A stretch of DNA of 64,000 nucleotides from Stieleria varia. GTDB taxonomy: Bacteria; Planctomycetota; Planctomycetia; Pirellulales; Pirellulaceae. The stretch is from NCBI RefSeq assembly GCF_038443385.1, contig NZ_CP151726.1, positions 6,200,001 through 6,264,000 of the forward strand. The letters are read 5' to 3'. Made by a program: the position numbers and the translations under genes. The notes below the pieces were generated by a model. That model was given only the letters and a program-made list of their open reading frames with translations, had not been told where the DNA came from and made no database searches. This document shows positions 26,042-35,263 of this stretch, piece by piece. Each line of letters opens with the position of its first letter. Within the stretch, counting starts at the first letter, position 1.

Positions 26042-26809
26042 CTAACGACCGTGCTTGATTCGGTCGCCCAGCGCGTTGGACAGGTCGGCTTCCGCGTAGA
26101 TCTTGTTGGCCGTTTTTTCGATATCGTACTCAACACGGCGGAAAGTCACGGTGGGGCCGATCGGGCCGTCTTTATCCAGGATCACGTAGCAAGCACGATT
26201 GTCGTCGTCGCGTGGTTGGCCGACGCTGCCGACATTGACCATCGCTTTCTCGCTGCCCAAAACATACTGATAATCACATTCATCGGGGGCGATGAATTCG
26301 CAATCAGTGGTGAAAACGCCGGGCAAGTGGGTGTGGCCCATGAAGCAGTACTGTTTGACTTTACCAAACAAGATCTCCATCTTGCGTTGGTCAAAGACGT
26401 ATTCAGGAAACACGTATTCGTTGGTGGGATCGCGTGGCGAACCATGCACGAACTTGTATTGATCGTCTTCATAGAATCTGGGCAGTTCGCCCAGGAAGTC
26501 CCATCTCGCGTTGACTTGGCTGGCCGACCCGGGGCCATTGTCTAGCTGGTCCCGTGTCCAATAGATAGCTTGCAAGGCCATCGGATTGAATCCGTCAGGA
26601 TCGAACAATGCGGCTTGGTCGTGATTGCCCAAGATTGTCACTTGGGCATGGGTCATGACGTTGTCCAGGCACTCGCAAGGATTGGGGCCATAGCCGATGA
26701 TGTCGCCGAGGCAAAAAATCTCGTCGACATTGTTCGCACGAATGTCCGCTAAGACCGCGAGCAGCGCTTCAAGATTTCCGTGAATGTCGCTGATCAGAGC
26801 TCGCGTCAC
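26042..26809 (-). CDS. Calcineurin-like metallophosphoesterase, tandem paralogue
   Basis: 255 residues, GTG start with AGGAAAAAT upstream. Same motif set as its downstream paralogue: 'ALISDIHGN', 'CLGDIIGYGPNPCE', 'ILGNHD' and 'CFMGHTHLPG'. The C-terminal half shares 'VNVGSVGQPRD' and 'RRVEYDIE(K/D)T' with it. The two clearly arose by duplication and have diverged in the middle ('ARWDFLGELPRF' versus 'KRMEFLCELPRT'). Confidence 0.9.
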   Translation of the reverse strand: MTRALISDIHGNLEALLAVLADIRANNVDEIFCLGDIIGYGPNPCECLDNVMTHAQVTILGNHDQAALFDPDGFNPMALQAIYWTRDQLDNGPGSASQVNARWDFLGELPRFYEDDQYKFVHGSPRDPTNEYVFPEYVFDQRKMEILFGKVKQYCFMGHTHLPGVFTTDCEFIAPDECDYQYVLGSEKAMVNVGSVGQPRDDDNRACYVILDKDGPIGPTVTFRRVEYDIEKTANKIYAEADLSNALGDRIKHGR

Positions 26810-26970
26810 GTCGATTTTTCCTGAGAATGGCCTGTCCTGCCGCCTAGGCTTGGACCGTGAAAGAACGGATTGTAAGGCAAATCAAAATTTAACAGCAATC
26901 CCACGATATATTTCGGAACCAAAGTTTCCATCCATCCCGTACGCGACTGCCCGGTGATTTGAGCTGCCTG

Positions 26971-27816
26971 ATGTCTGAGCCCCATTGTACTTGCCACATC
27001 GCGATCGAAACGACAGGACGCTTCGGTTCGCTGGCGGTTTTATTGGGAGATCGAGCGGTTTGGCAGGCCGACTTGCCTCGTGATCGGCGGACCGCGGCCT
27101 CGGCTGCACCGGGTTTACAGGAATTACTGCATGTTTGCCGAGAAAATCAATGGTGTCCCCAGTGGATCGATGTCGCGATCGGCCCGGGGTCCTTCACCGG
27201 CCTGAGGATCGGCGTGACGATGGCAAAAGCGATCGGATACGCACGTTCGTGGCCGATTGTCGGTGTGGATTCGTTGGCCGGGATCGCCGCTGCGACCTTG
27301 GATTCCTTGGACACGCAGCCGGGCGAAATGCCTGCACAGCAGGTGCTCGTCGGGATCAATGCGTTTCGCGGCCAGATTTTTGCAGGCGTCTTTGATGTGG
27401 GCGAGCTATTGTCCGCACCCCCAGAAATCCCGCTTGAGTCGCTGTCCAAGTCGCCGCTTACTACGCCACTGACTCCATCCATCTATGCCGAGCGTATGGA
27501 CGCATCGGTATCTGTCATGGAGTCGGAACAGTGGAGCGAGTTGGTCCAGCAGATGGCGGGTGACCCGACGGTGGTGTTTGCTGGCGATCGAGCCGTCTTT
27601 CCGGAATCCCATCAGGGGAAGGTTTCAGGACGGACCGTCAGCGACGCAGTGGGCGTGGGGCGGATCGGGCTACGACTGGCGGCGATGTCGCAGTTTCAGG
27701 ACGCGATGCGGATTTTGCCGCGATACATCAAGCACAGTTCTGCGGAAGAGAAACGTGAATCGACTCGCTGTGACGACGAATCCCGTCTGGGCCGTAATAA
27801 ATCACCTGCTTCTTGA
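26971..27816 (+). CDS. tsaB: tRNA threonylcarbamoyladenosine biosynthesis protein TsaB
   Basis: 281 residues from the ATG at 26971 (a TTG 12 bases upstream is an alternative). N-terminal 'HIAIETTGRFGSLAVLLGD' and 'IDVAIGPGSFTGLRIGVTMAKAIGYA' are the ASKHA-fold TsaB signatures. TsaB is the scaffold partner of TsaD in forming t6A37 on tRNAs reading ANN codons. The active-site residues of TsaD are absent, as expected. The protein is slightly long (230 is usual) because of an insert around residues 135-175 and a C-terminal stretch that overlaps the gene on the other strand. Confidence 0.9.
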   Translation: MSEPHCTCHIAIETTGRFGSLAVLLGDRAVWQADLPRDRRTAASAAPGLQELLHVCRENQWCPQWIDVAIGPGSFTGLRIGVTMAKAIGYARSWPIVGVDSLAGIAAATLDSLDTQPGEMPAQQVLVGINAFRGQIFAGVFDVGELLSAPPEIPLESLSKSPLTTPLTPSIYAERMDASVSVMESEQWSELVQQMAGDPTVVFAGDRAVFPESHQGKVSGRTVSDAVGVGRIGLRLAAMSQFQDAMRILPRYIKHSSAEEKRESTRCDDESRLGRNKSPAS

Positions 27817-28018
27817 GGGCGTCATAGATCGCCGTCAGTTTCACGCTGCGGGGACCGTGAACACAGAAGTAAAACCCGCAAGATTTGCCCCCCCGAACGA
27901 CTTCACGTTGCGTCATCGGGAATTGGCTTGGCTCCAGTTGTCCGAAATCACACAGTCTTTTTTCGACGAGCAATCGGAATTGGTCAAATGCAACGGTCTG
28001 GTGTGAAAACCCGATCAT
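27728..28018 (-). CDS. Small conserved-looking protein, convergent with tsaB
   Basis: 96 residues from the ATG at 28018. 'GKSCGFYFCVHGPRSVKLTAIYDALKKQVIYYGPDG' reads as a compact beta-rich domain, and I recall similar ~60-90 residue hypothetical proteins in planctomycetes, though I cannot name the family. No signal peptide or membrane segment. Its 3' end overlaps tsaB by 89 bp on the opposite strand. The longer open frame (to 28096) begins with Arg/Pro-rich residues that look noncoding. Confidence 0.6.
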   Translation of the reverse strand: MIGFSHQTVAFDQFRLLVEKRLCDFGQLEPSQFPMTQREVVRGGKSCGFYFCVHGPRSVKLTAIYDALKKQVIYYGPDGIRRHSESIHVSLPQNCA

Positions 28019-28304
28019 GCGAGGCTGGGGCTGGAAGGAATGGGCTGGTCGGTGAGGTCGATCGTCGCACCGAGGCCCGAGGGGACGCCGACACATTTGA
28101 GCGACTTTGCAAAGCCATCCTGAGCTTGGCTGGTGTCGTATCGGCGAGGTCGCCGCGAAAGATTAGTCTTGAAAAAAGACTCAGCCTTGCGACCGCTGCA
28201 TCTTTCCTGGTCGGTGCCGGTTTTGCGATTTTGTCTGGATCAAAAGCCGAACCTGGCAAAGTTCAACTTGGGAAACCGCGTTTGGGGTCCAGCAAAGAGC
28301 CAAC

Positions 28305-28982
28305 CTAATGCTTGTGGGCTTTGCGACCGTCAGGTTTGGTCACTCGCGTGAAAATATCACGCAAAATTTTCTGTTCCAGTGAAGTGTCCCGGCCCAGGGA
28401 AATCCATCCCAGCGTTTGGGGGCTGTCGTCGTAGCCGTTGTCCGTTCTCAGCATCGTGCCGTCGTGACGTCGTGACGCCGTCGTCTCGGTCGCGTACTGA
28501 GTCCGGTCCGTGTCTTCGATGTCTTTCTGCACGATGACTTCGACCGTATAGGCAGCACCGTTGGGACGCACGATCACGGTTGCCTTGCGACGAATCGATT
28601 GCAGTGTGCTTTGAATGCGTTCAAATCCCGCCGTGCTATCTTTGCGCCACGGCTCCATCACCGATGCACCGGTTCGGTATGCCGTCTCGACACGTCCATC
28701 GAGCAGCATGCCGTTGGAATTTTGCACCGGCTGTTCGCGAGAGATGCGAAAGTAGTCGTCGACCGTGTCGATGACTTGATGCCAAACGAATTGATCGCTG
28801 GCCGGTGGCAGTTCGATCGGATTGGGGACGAACTCATCGACTGGTCGATGGTCGAATCGATACAGCAACTGGCCGCATCCGATCGACAAACCGCACAGCA
28901 ACATCAGGCACACCAAACACAACGACATGCGTTGGGTGGGAGCCAAGCGAGATGGATCGGCCGCAGCAACCGTGCGATTCAT
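28305..28982 (-). CDS. Lipoprotein of unknown function
   Basis: 225 residues. A hydrophobic signal at about 19-35 ends 'LSIGCGQ', a good lipobox. The mature part carries 'RKATVIVRPNGAAYTVEVIVQKDIED', suggesting an LptE- or CsgG-like beta domain, but I do not recognise the family. The start codon overlaps the stop of the peptidyl-prolyl isomerase gene (ATGA), so the two are probably coupled, which hints at an outer-membrane or envelope role. Confidence 0.75.
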   Translation of the reverse strand: MNRTVAAADPSRLAPTQRMSLCLVCLMLLCGLSIGCGQLLYRFDHRPVDEFVPNPIELPPASDQFVWHQVIDTVDDYFRISREQPVQNSNGMLLDGRVETAYRTGASVMEPWRKDSTAGFERIQSTLQSIRRKATVIVRPNGAAYTVEVIVQKDIEDTDRTQYATETTASRRHDGTMLRTDNGYDDSPQTLGWISLGRDTSLEQKILRDIFTRVTKPDGRKAHKH

Positions 28983-30301
28983 CGCAACAGACCTCGCAAC
29001 AGTCCCTTGGATGCGGCGCGAGGGATTTCATCGGGGTTGACCGAATTGTCAGCGGTACTGGGCAGCGGTTGATCGCCCATCATGCTTTCGGGCAACGGCA
29101 TCGAGCCGGGCATGTCGTCGGGAAAGCGTGTCCAGATCGGAACACGTTTTTCCATTTCGCGGATCATTTTTTGTTCCGCCTTGGCGATCTTTTGCTTCTT
29201 CAGCGTCTCGCGAATCTTGTCTTGAACGTCACCCAGCGGCGTCACGCCGGCCGGCTTGCGTTCCAAGACACGGACGATGTGCAGGCCGTCGTCGTCACGG
29301 ATGACTTCGCTCATTTCGTTCAGTGGAATCGAAAAGACTTGATCTTCGATGGCTTGTGAGGCCAAGGCGCCACGATTGGTCCAGCCGTGCAGTCCGCCGT
29401 CGCTGGCAAAGGGCTCTTCGCTCTTTTGTTTCGCCACCGGCGCAAATGTTGGGCTGCCTCCATAAAACGCTTCACGCCCCATCTCAGTGATCGCTCCTTG
29501 CGTTTCATCCATTGACGGGTGTTTGGCAAACAGTGCCGACAACTGTTCCCACCGAGCTTGCGCGGCGTGCGAGAACTCTTCTTGGTGCGACAAGTAGTAC
29601 TGATTGATCTCCGCAAGCGTGACTTCGGGGTCTTGGTCGATTTTGCTGCGCATGTACATGTGGCCCAGCATGGCGTCGGTAAAGTTTCGCTGCCGGGCGG
29701 CGATCGAAGAACCTTGTTTGCGGAGGATCGCATCGATTTTGGCAAGGTCCTCCGTTTCGTGGACCTCTTGCAACTTCTTCAGTTCCCCTTCGCGAAACAT
29801 TTCGCGGGCGCGTTGATCCATCATCTTGGAGATCTCGCGTCGCTTTTCCGCCGTCTGCGTGGCGACTTGTTCCAGCAGGAAAAGCTCTCGCATGGTTTTC
29901 GATCGTATCAATTGCACGAGTTCTTGTCGCACCAAGCCGAGTCGGATTTCGCGCAACTGTTCTTCGGGGACCGTTGTGTTGGCTTGCTTGAGTCCCTCCT
30001 TGATCCTCGCGTCGACTTTCTCGATCACGTCGCCCAGCAGGATCCGAGACTGACCGACGACAGCGAGCACGGCTGCCGGGTCTTGGGGCAATTCTGTCGC
30101 GTTGTTTCCTTGATCGCCATTTCCTTGATCGCGGGTCGGCAGTTGGGCAATGCCTTGAGCCGAGCACGTGGACGAGTATTCGGACGTGGCCGGTGCGACA
30201 ACGGTCACCGCGAACACCATGCTCAACAGCGCCACTGCGCTGGCAAAGCTTCGTCGCAAAGACGTTGAGTTACAGCTTGGGTTACAACTACTGAAGGGCA
30301 T
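28979..30301 (-). CDS. Periplasmic peptidyl-prolyl cis-trans isomerase (SurA/PpiC type)
   Basis: 440 residues from the ATG at 30301; a TTG at 30445 would add 48 unlikely Ser/Arg-rich residues. The signal peptide covers about 20-40 ('FASAVALLSMVFAVTVVAPA'). A SurA-like helical N-domain runs to ~240, then a parvulin domain: 'EPFASDGGLHGWTNRGALASQAIEDQVFSIPLNEMSEVIRDDDGLHIVRVLERK'. It assists folding of exported proteins. The 3' end is coupled to a lipoprotein gene. Confidence 0.88.
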   Translation of the reverse strand: MPFSSCNPSCNSTSLRRSFASAVALLSMVFAVTVVAPATSEYSSTCSAQGIAQLPTRDQGNGDQGNNATELPQDPAAVLAVVGQSRILLGDVIEKVDARIKEGLKQANTTVPEEQLREIRLGLVRQELVQLIRSKTMRELFLLEQVATQTAEKRREISKMMDQRAREMFREGELKKLQEVHETEDLAKIDAILRKQGSSIAARQRNFTDAMLGHMYMRSKIDQDPEVTLAEINQYYLSHQEEFSHAAQARWEQLSALFAKHPSMDETQGAITEMGREAFYGGSPTFAPVAKQKSEEPFASDGGLHGWTNRGALASQAIEDQVFSIPLNEMSEVIRDDDGLHIVRVLERKPAGVTPLGDVQDKIRETLKKQKIAKAEQKMIREMEKRVPIWTRFPDDMPGSMPLPESMMGDQPLPSTADNSVNPDEIPRAASKGLLRGLLR

Positions 30302-31245
30302 TTCGTTGCCTGTGCGTCGACATATCGGATCAGATGAAGCGTCAGAAGGCACGTGGGAGGAGCGGTTGCTCGAATGCTTGCTCGAATCTGCTTGCTCGGA
30401 GACCTTCGTATTGCGTACATAGCGGTCTGTTGCCGAGCGGGACAAGAGCAGAGCGGCGGTCGCAGGAAAATCTGGCGGTAATTTCTTTGCGAGAGAAAAT
30501 CAGCGTTGACAGCCGTTTGGCTGGGTTGTTAATCCCGGCACCATCAAACACTCCTGGAGCTTTATCGATGGTAAACGTTTTGCGGGAATCGTTTACTGGC
30601 CAATGAGATTGGCCGGAGCATTCTCGGTTCGTGGCGACGGTTTCTGGGTCAATCGTCTCGACGAGCCGCTCCACGGTGAAGTCTCCACAGCGCATCGGGG
30701 TGTCGCTCACGCGGCACCCCGATGCTCGATACACTGGTGCAATGGGTCCTGCAGCACGCATCTCAAGGCTGCCGGCGCAGCTGGCCGCCCCAGTGAGCCT
30801 CAGGCGCTAGCCGTGGGCCTGAGGCGGATTGTGGTGCCGGCCCACGGCTAGCGCCTGAGGCTCACTTTGATTGCGATGCATGGAACGAAAACATGGACTG
30901 AAAAAACAATGCCAACCCCAAATTTTGAGACGTGATTGTCTCACCCTGTCAGGGTGAAATAGAGACTACAACCATTCACCCCAGGGCGTCGCTTCGCTTT
31001 GCCCTGGGCTTTCATGTTCAGGCCCTTTCAGGGCGTAGCACGATCCGCGCCTTGTCATTTTCCCCAGCTACGTTGAGGGAGGTGACAGAAACCGGCGGAG
31101 TGAGCTCCTGTCGCAAACCCCAATTCTTGGCAACCCAAGTCCAGGCTCATCAAGAACGCCTCCCAGACGTCTATGATTGACTTGTCTAGGCTAGCGTCCG
31201 CCGAGAAAGGCTGACGTACAGGTGTTCTTTTGTTACAGTAGTCTC
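30302..31245. other. Repeat-rich intergenic region
   Basis: About 940 bp with no family-supported gene. It contains a palindromic unit of the 45.8 kb array family (30769-30930), then the short hairpins caccctg-t-cagggtg (30942-30956) and cccagggc/gccctggg (30980-31008). Open frames here, for example on the minus strand at 30342-30761, have no recognisable features. Confidence 0.6.
30769..30930. repeat. Single unit of the 129-130 bp palindromic repeat, with its right tail
   Basis: It starts ctgccggcgcag, contains gtgagcctcaggcgctagcc (30793-30812) and its inverse ggctagcgcctgaggctcac (30846-30865), and continues with tttgattgcgatgcatgg and acatggactgaaaaaacaa to about 30930. It matches the units at 45842-46390 with only a few changes. 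Confidence 0.85.
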
Positions 31246-32022
31246 ATGTCTCGCCCCGCCACACATTCGTCTCGCTATTTGCTGTATCTGTTCATCGGAG
31301 TCGGCTTGGGCGCCGCCATTGGCATGCTGCGGATCTGGAGTAGCCCCAATGAATCGGGTACTGACAACACTCCGTCGGCCGACGTCCGCACGGAGAGCGA
31401 GCCGGTGGAGGTCACTTGGCAGGCGGTCTTGAATCGCGTTGCCGACGAGTCCGCGGAAACGTTGCAGGTGTCAAACTTTGCGATCGACGACACGTCGGTC
31501 CAGTCGCTGCGTGATGGGTTTGGGTTTGTCGAGACAGTGATCATCGACGAAGGCGTCATTACCGATGACGGTGTCGATGCGATCGCGGACCTGCCGGCTT
31601 TGCGGCATCTGCGGTTGAGAAAATCGCCGATCTCCGATGTGGGATTCAAGCGGCTTGCCGAGTGTTCTTCCCTGATGATCCTGAACTTGCCCGATGCGGT
31701 GTGCACGCCGGAGGGAGTCGCGACGCTTGCGGCATTGCCCGATTTGCGGCAACTGCGACTCGGTTCGGACGCTTTGACGCGAGAAACGGCCGCTGCGGTC
31801 GCGTCGATTGGATCACTTCGCAGCGTGCATTTGATCGGCGTGCCGATCGACGACGAGGGGCTCAAACAGATCGCAGCGTTGCCGAAGCTGCAGTCGCTGT
31901 ATTTGGACGACAGCGATGTGACGCCAGACGGCTGGGAGTGGTTGTTTCAGAATCATGCCGACTTGCACGTCCACGTCGACCAACATCATCATGATCGTGA
32001 TCCATCGCCTCATCCCCATTAA
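31246..32022 (+). CDS. Leucine-rich-repeat protein with N-terminal membrane anchor and His-rich tail
   Basis: 258 residues from the ATG at 31246. A hydrophobic helix covers about 10-28 ('YLLYLFIGVGLGAAIGML'). From about 100 onward there are repeats of the form 'LPALRHLRLRKSPISDVGFKRLAEC', 'LPDLRQLRLGS', 'LPKLQSLYLDDSDVTPDGWEWL', i.e. bacterial-type LRR. The C-terminus is His-rich (about 8 His in the last 20). A binding role is likely; the partner is unknown. The M24 peptidase begins 21 bp later. Confidence 0.8.
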   Translation: MSRPATHSSRYLLYLFIGVGLGAAIGMLRIWSSPNESGTDNTPSADVRTESEPVEVTWQAVLNRVADESAETLQVSNFAIDDTSVQSLRDGFGFVETVIIDEGVITDDGVDAIADLPALRHLRLRKSPISDVGFKRLAECSSLMILNLPDAVCTPEGVATLAALPDLRQLRLGSDALTRETAAAVASIGSLRSVHLIGVPIDDEGLKQIAALPKLQSLYLDDSDVTPDGWEWLFQNHADLHVHVDQHHHDRDPSPHPH

Positions 32023-32042
32023 CGCTTTTTGAAAGCCAGTTT

Positions 32043-33128
32043 GTGACTGAACGAATCAATCGCCTGCGTGACCGTTTTCAGGATTTGAAGATCGATGCGA
32101 TGTTGGTTTCCAATGAAATCAACGTGGGCTACTTGAGCGGCTTTACCGGCGATAGCTCATGGTTGTTGATCACGGAGGGCTCCGCCACGATTTTCAGTGA
32201 CGGTCGCTATCGCACTCAGATTGCCAGCGAGTGCCCCACGTTGAAATGCGTGATCCGCACGCCCAGCCAGCAAATGGTTGAGATGGTGCGAGAGGGTGTT
32301 GGCGAGTTGCCCGACGCTCGGATCGGAATCGAATCTCAGCACATCAGTGTTGCGATGATGTCTTCGCTGACAGAGAAATGCCCTGAAACGAATTGGCAGC
32401 CTGTCGAGTCGGCGGTCGAAGGCTTGCGGATGATCAAGGACGCGAGGGAGATCGAGACCTTGCGGCGGGCGGTGGACATCAACCAGCGTGCCTACCAGTC
32501 CGTGGTGGCAAAATTTCGACCGGAGTGGACCGAGCGCGAGATCGCGTTTGAGTTGGAAGCGACCATGCGGTTCTTGGGAGGGCAGGGAGTTAGCTTTCAG
32601 CCGATCGTGGGCGCAGGTCCCAACGGAGCCCTCCCTCACTACCGTCCCGGAAACGTGGCCATCGGCGATTACCCGACCCTGCTGGTCGACTGGGGGACTT
32701 TTTATGGCGGGTACGCCAGCGACATGACTCGGACGCTGCATCGCCCTGACGCGTCGGAAAAATTTCGGTCGGCCTATTTGGCGGTTCTGGACGCTCAACT
32801 GGCGGCGATCGACAAAATCAGGCCCGGTGTCGCTGCACAAGACGTCGACACGGCGGCCCGCGATGTGCTGAAGAACGCGGGCTTGGGCGACTATTTTGTC
32901 CACGGGCTTGGGCACGGAGTGGGGCTGCAAATCCACGAGGCGCCCCGCATGTCGGCCGTCAGCACGGAGAATTTGGCGGTCGGGATGGTCATCACGGTTG
33001 AGCCCGGTGTTTACTTTGAAGGCGATTTTGGGATTCGCATCGAAGACGACGTGCTGGTGACCGAAACAGGGCACGAGGTTTTGAGCACCTTGCCAAAGGG
33101 CCTCGATGATTGTCAGCTAATTCTGTAA
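32043..33128 (+). CDS. M24-family metallopeptidase (Xaa-Pro aminopeptidase-like)
   Basis: 361 residues, GTG start. Creatinase-type N-domain to about 130, then a pita-bread catalytic domain. Metal ligands are visible as Asp in 'LLVDWGTF', Asp in 'ASDMTRT', His in 'GLGHGVGLQIHE', Glu in 'TVEPGVYFEGDFG' and Glu in 'IRIEDDVLV'. It removes N-terminal residues next to proline. It lies upstream of accB-accC. Confidence 0.9.
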   Translation: MTERINRLRDRFQDLKIDAMLVSNEINVGYLSGFTGDSSWLLITEGSATIFSDGRYRTQIASECPTLKCVIRTPSQQMVEMVREGVGELPDARIGIESQHISVAMMSSLTEKCPETNWQPVESAVEGLRMIKDAREIETLRRAVDINQRAYQSVVAKFRPEWTEREIAFELEATMRFLGGQGVSFQPIVGAGPNGALPHYRPGNVAIGDYPTLLVDWGTFYGGYASDMTRTLHRPDASEKFRSAYLAVLDAQLAAIDKIRPGVAAQDVDTAARDVLKNAGLGDYFVHGLGHGVGLQIHEAPRMSAVSTENLAVGMVITVEPGVYFEGDFGIRIEDDVLVTETGHEVLSTLPKGLDDCQLIL

Positions 33129-33347
33129 AACCTCCACATTCTGAATCCGCACCGTAGGCTTGCAGCAGAACAAACCGCCCATCCGGGTGGCGTCTCGGCA
33201 AGGGTCACGATTCCGAATAACCTGAGACATTCACCACCAATTTGCGTCAACACGGACGCGACGGCGGTTTGGGCGACCATTGCTGGATGATCGCGGTGGC
33301 CAACGCACGACCGTCAGACACAAAATATTTTCGATGAGCAGTCAAGC

Positions 33348-33824
33348 ATGAGCAAAGGCAAGCACGCGGGCGAAAGCGTATTCGACATTGAACGCATTCG
33401 TGAAATCGTACGGCTGATGGAACAGCACGAGTTGGTGGAAGTCGACCTGCAGCAGGGTGACGATCGAATCAAGCTCAATCGCGGCGGCGTGGCCCCGGTC
33501 TATGCCGCAGCACCGGCCGCGGCGCAACCAGCCTTCGCCCCCGCAGCGGCACCCGCGGCCGCGCCGGCTGTTCCCGACAACACGATCACGATCAACGCGC
33601 CGATGATCGGAACGTTTTATTCTCGAGCCAATCCCGATGCCGAGCCGTTCGTGCAAGTCGGCCAGACGGTGACGCCGGACACGATCGTCTGCATCGTCGA
33701 GGCGATGAAGGTGTTCAATGAGATTCCCGCCGAGTGCAGCGGCAAAGTCGTCGAAGTCTTGATCCAGGACCAGCAGGCCGTTGACTTTGGCAAGCCCATG
33801 TTCCGCATTGCACCCAACGCGTGA
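33348..33824 (+). CDS. accB: Biotin carboxyl carrier protein of acetyl-CoA carboxylase
   Basis: 158 residues. The biotinyl lysine is Lys121 in 'EAMKVFNE'. A Pro/Ala-rich flexible linker at about 50-80 precedes the biotinyl domain. As AccB it carries the carboxyl group between AccC and the carboxyltransferase. It is followed 31 bp later by accC. Confidence 0.96.
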   Translation: MSKGKHAGESVFDIERIREIVRLMEQHELVEVDLQQGDDRIKLNRGGVAPVYAAAPAAAQPAFAPAAAPAAAPAVPDNTITINAPMIGTFYSRANPDAEPFVQVGQTVTPDTIVCIVEAMKVFNEIPAECSGKVVEVLIQDQQAVDFGKPMFRIAPNA

Positions 33825-33855
33825 ACCCACTCGACCCGATTGACGAAGCGAATCT

Positions 33856-35199
33856 GTGTTCCAAAAAATCTTGATCGCCAATCGTGGCGAAATCGCACTG
33901 CGGATCATCCGCGCCGCCCGAGAGATGGGCATCGGCACCGTCGCGGTGTACAGCACCGCCGACGCGGGCTCGATGCACGTCCAATTGGCCGACGAAGCCT
34001 ACTGTGTGGGCGGCCCCAAGAGTTCGGAGAGTTACCTGAAGATCGATCAGATCATCGCGGCTGCGGAAGTCGGCGATGTCGACGCGATCCACCCCGGCTA
34101 CGGCTTCTTGGCCGAGAACGCTCATTTCAACGAAGTCTGTCGGTCCAGTGGCTTTGAGTTCATCGGTCCCAGCCCCACGGCGATGGAACAGTTGGGCGAC
34201 AAGAATACGGCCCGATCGATGGCGATCGCCAACAACGTTCCAGTCGTGCCCGGCAGCGATGGCTTGATCGAAGACGACGCGACGGCGTTGGCAACGGCTC
34301 GTCAGATCGGTTATCCGGTTTTGATCAAAGCGACCGCGGGTGGCGGTGGCAAAGGCATGCGGGTGGCTGAAGACGAGGAGTCGCTGCTTACTTCGGTGCA
34401 GCAAGCACGCACGGAGGCCGAAGCCGCATTTGGCAATGGCGGGGTGTACTTGGAACGTTACGTCACCTCACCGCGGCATATCGAAGTCCAAGTGATCGCG
34501 GACACACACGGCAATGTTTGCCATTTGTTCGAACGCGATTGCAGCGTTCAACGTCGGCATCAGAAACTGATCGAAGAAGCCCCCAGTCCGAACTTGCCCG
34601 AAGAACGTCGGCAGGCGATCTGCGATGCGGCGGTCAGGATGATCCGCGGCGCGAATTACTCCAACGCCGGTACGGTCGAGTTCATCGTTGATGCAAACAA
34701 TGATTTCTTTTTCATCGAAGTCAACGCGCGGATTCAGGTGGAACACCCGGTCACCGAAATGATCACCGGTGTGGACTTGATCAAAGAACAGATTCGGGTC
34801 GCCTCGGGGCTGCCCTTGTCGTTCAGCCAGTCGGACTTGCAATGCACCGGCCACGCGATTGAGTGCCGGATCAACGCCGAGAACCCGGATCGAAATTTCA
34901 TGCCGTGCCCGGGCAAGATCCAAGAGTTCTACGCTCCAGGCGGATTCGGCGTCCGGTTCGATTCGCACGTTTATGGCGGCTACACGGTGCCACCGTACTA
35001 CGACTCGATGATCGGCAAGCTAATCGTTCACTGCAAAACGCGGGACGAGGCGATCGCGACGATGCGACGGGCGTTGAAAGAGATCCGCAGCACCGGCGTC
35101 ACCACCACGGCGTCGTTTCATGACCAAGTCCTGCAGCATCCGGAGTTTGTCGCCGGCACGCACGACACCAAATTCGTCGAACGCGAATTCACTCGTTGA
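33856..35199 (+). CDS. accC: Biotin carboxylase subunit of acetyl-CoA carboxylase
   Basis: 447 residues, GTG start. '[24 protein letters not shown]', the ATP-grasp glycine loop '[14 protein letters not shown]', and '[27 protein letters not shown]' with the catalytic Glu and Arg are all present. It carboxylates biotin on AccB using ATP and bicarbonate. Length is that of the family (about 450). Confidence 0.97.
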   Translation: MFQKILIANRGEIALRIIRAAREMGIGTVAVYSTADAGSMHVQLADEAYCVGGPKSSESYLKIDQIIAAAEVGDVDAIHPGYGFLAENAHFNEVCRSSGFEFIGPSPTAMEQLGDKNTARSMAIANNVPVVPGSDGLIEDDATALATARQIGYPVLIKATAGGGGKGMRVAEDEESLLTSVQQARTEAEAAFGNGGVYLERYVTSPRHIEVQVIADTHGNVCHLFERDCSVQRRHQKLIEEAPSPNLPEERRQAICDAAVRMIRGANYSNAGTVEFIVDANNDFFFIEVNARIQVEHPVTEMITGVDLIKEQIRVASGLPLSFSQSDLQCTGHAIECRINAENPDRNFMPCPGKIQEFYAPGGFGVRFDSHVYGGYTVPPYYDSMIGKLIVHCKTRDEAIATMRRALKEIRSTGVTTTASFHDQVLQHPEFVAGTHDTKFVEREFTR

Positions 35200-35263
35200 A
35201 CCAATTTGACGCTCGTGGCGTAATCGGACTGGCTTTTCTACGCTCTACGAGGAATGGGATCTT

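Noticed and set aside
30342-30761. 139-residue minus-strand frame upstream of the isomerase
   Set aside because: No recognisable domain or start signal; overlaps the proposed upstream region of the PPIase gene.
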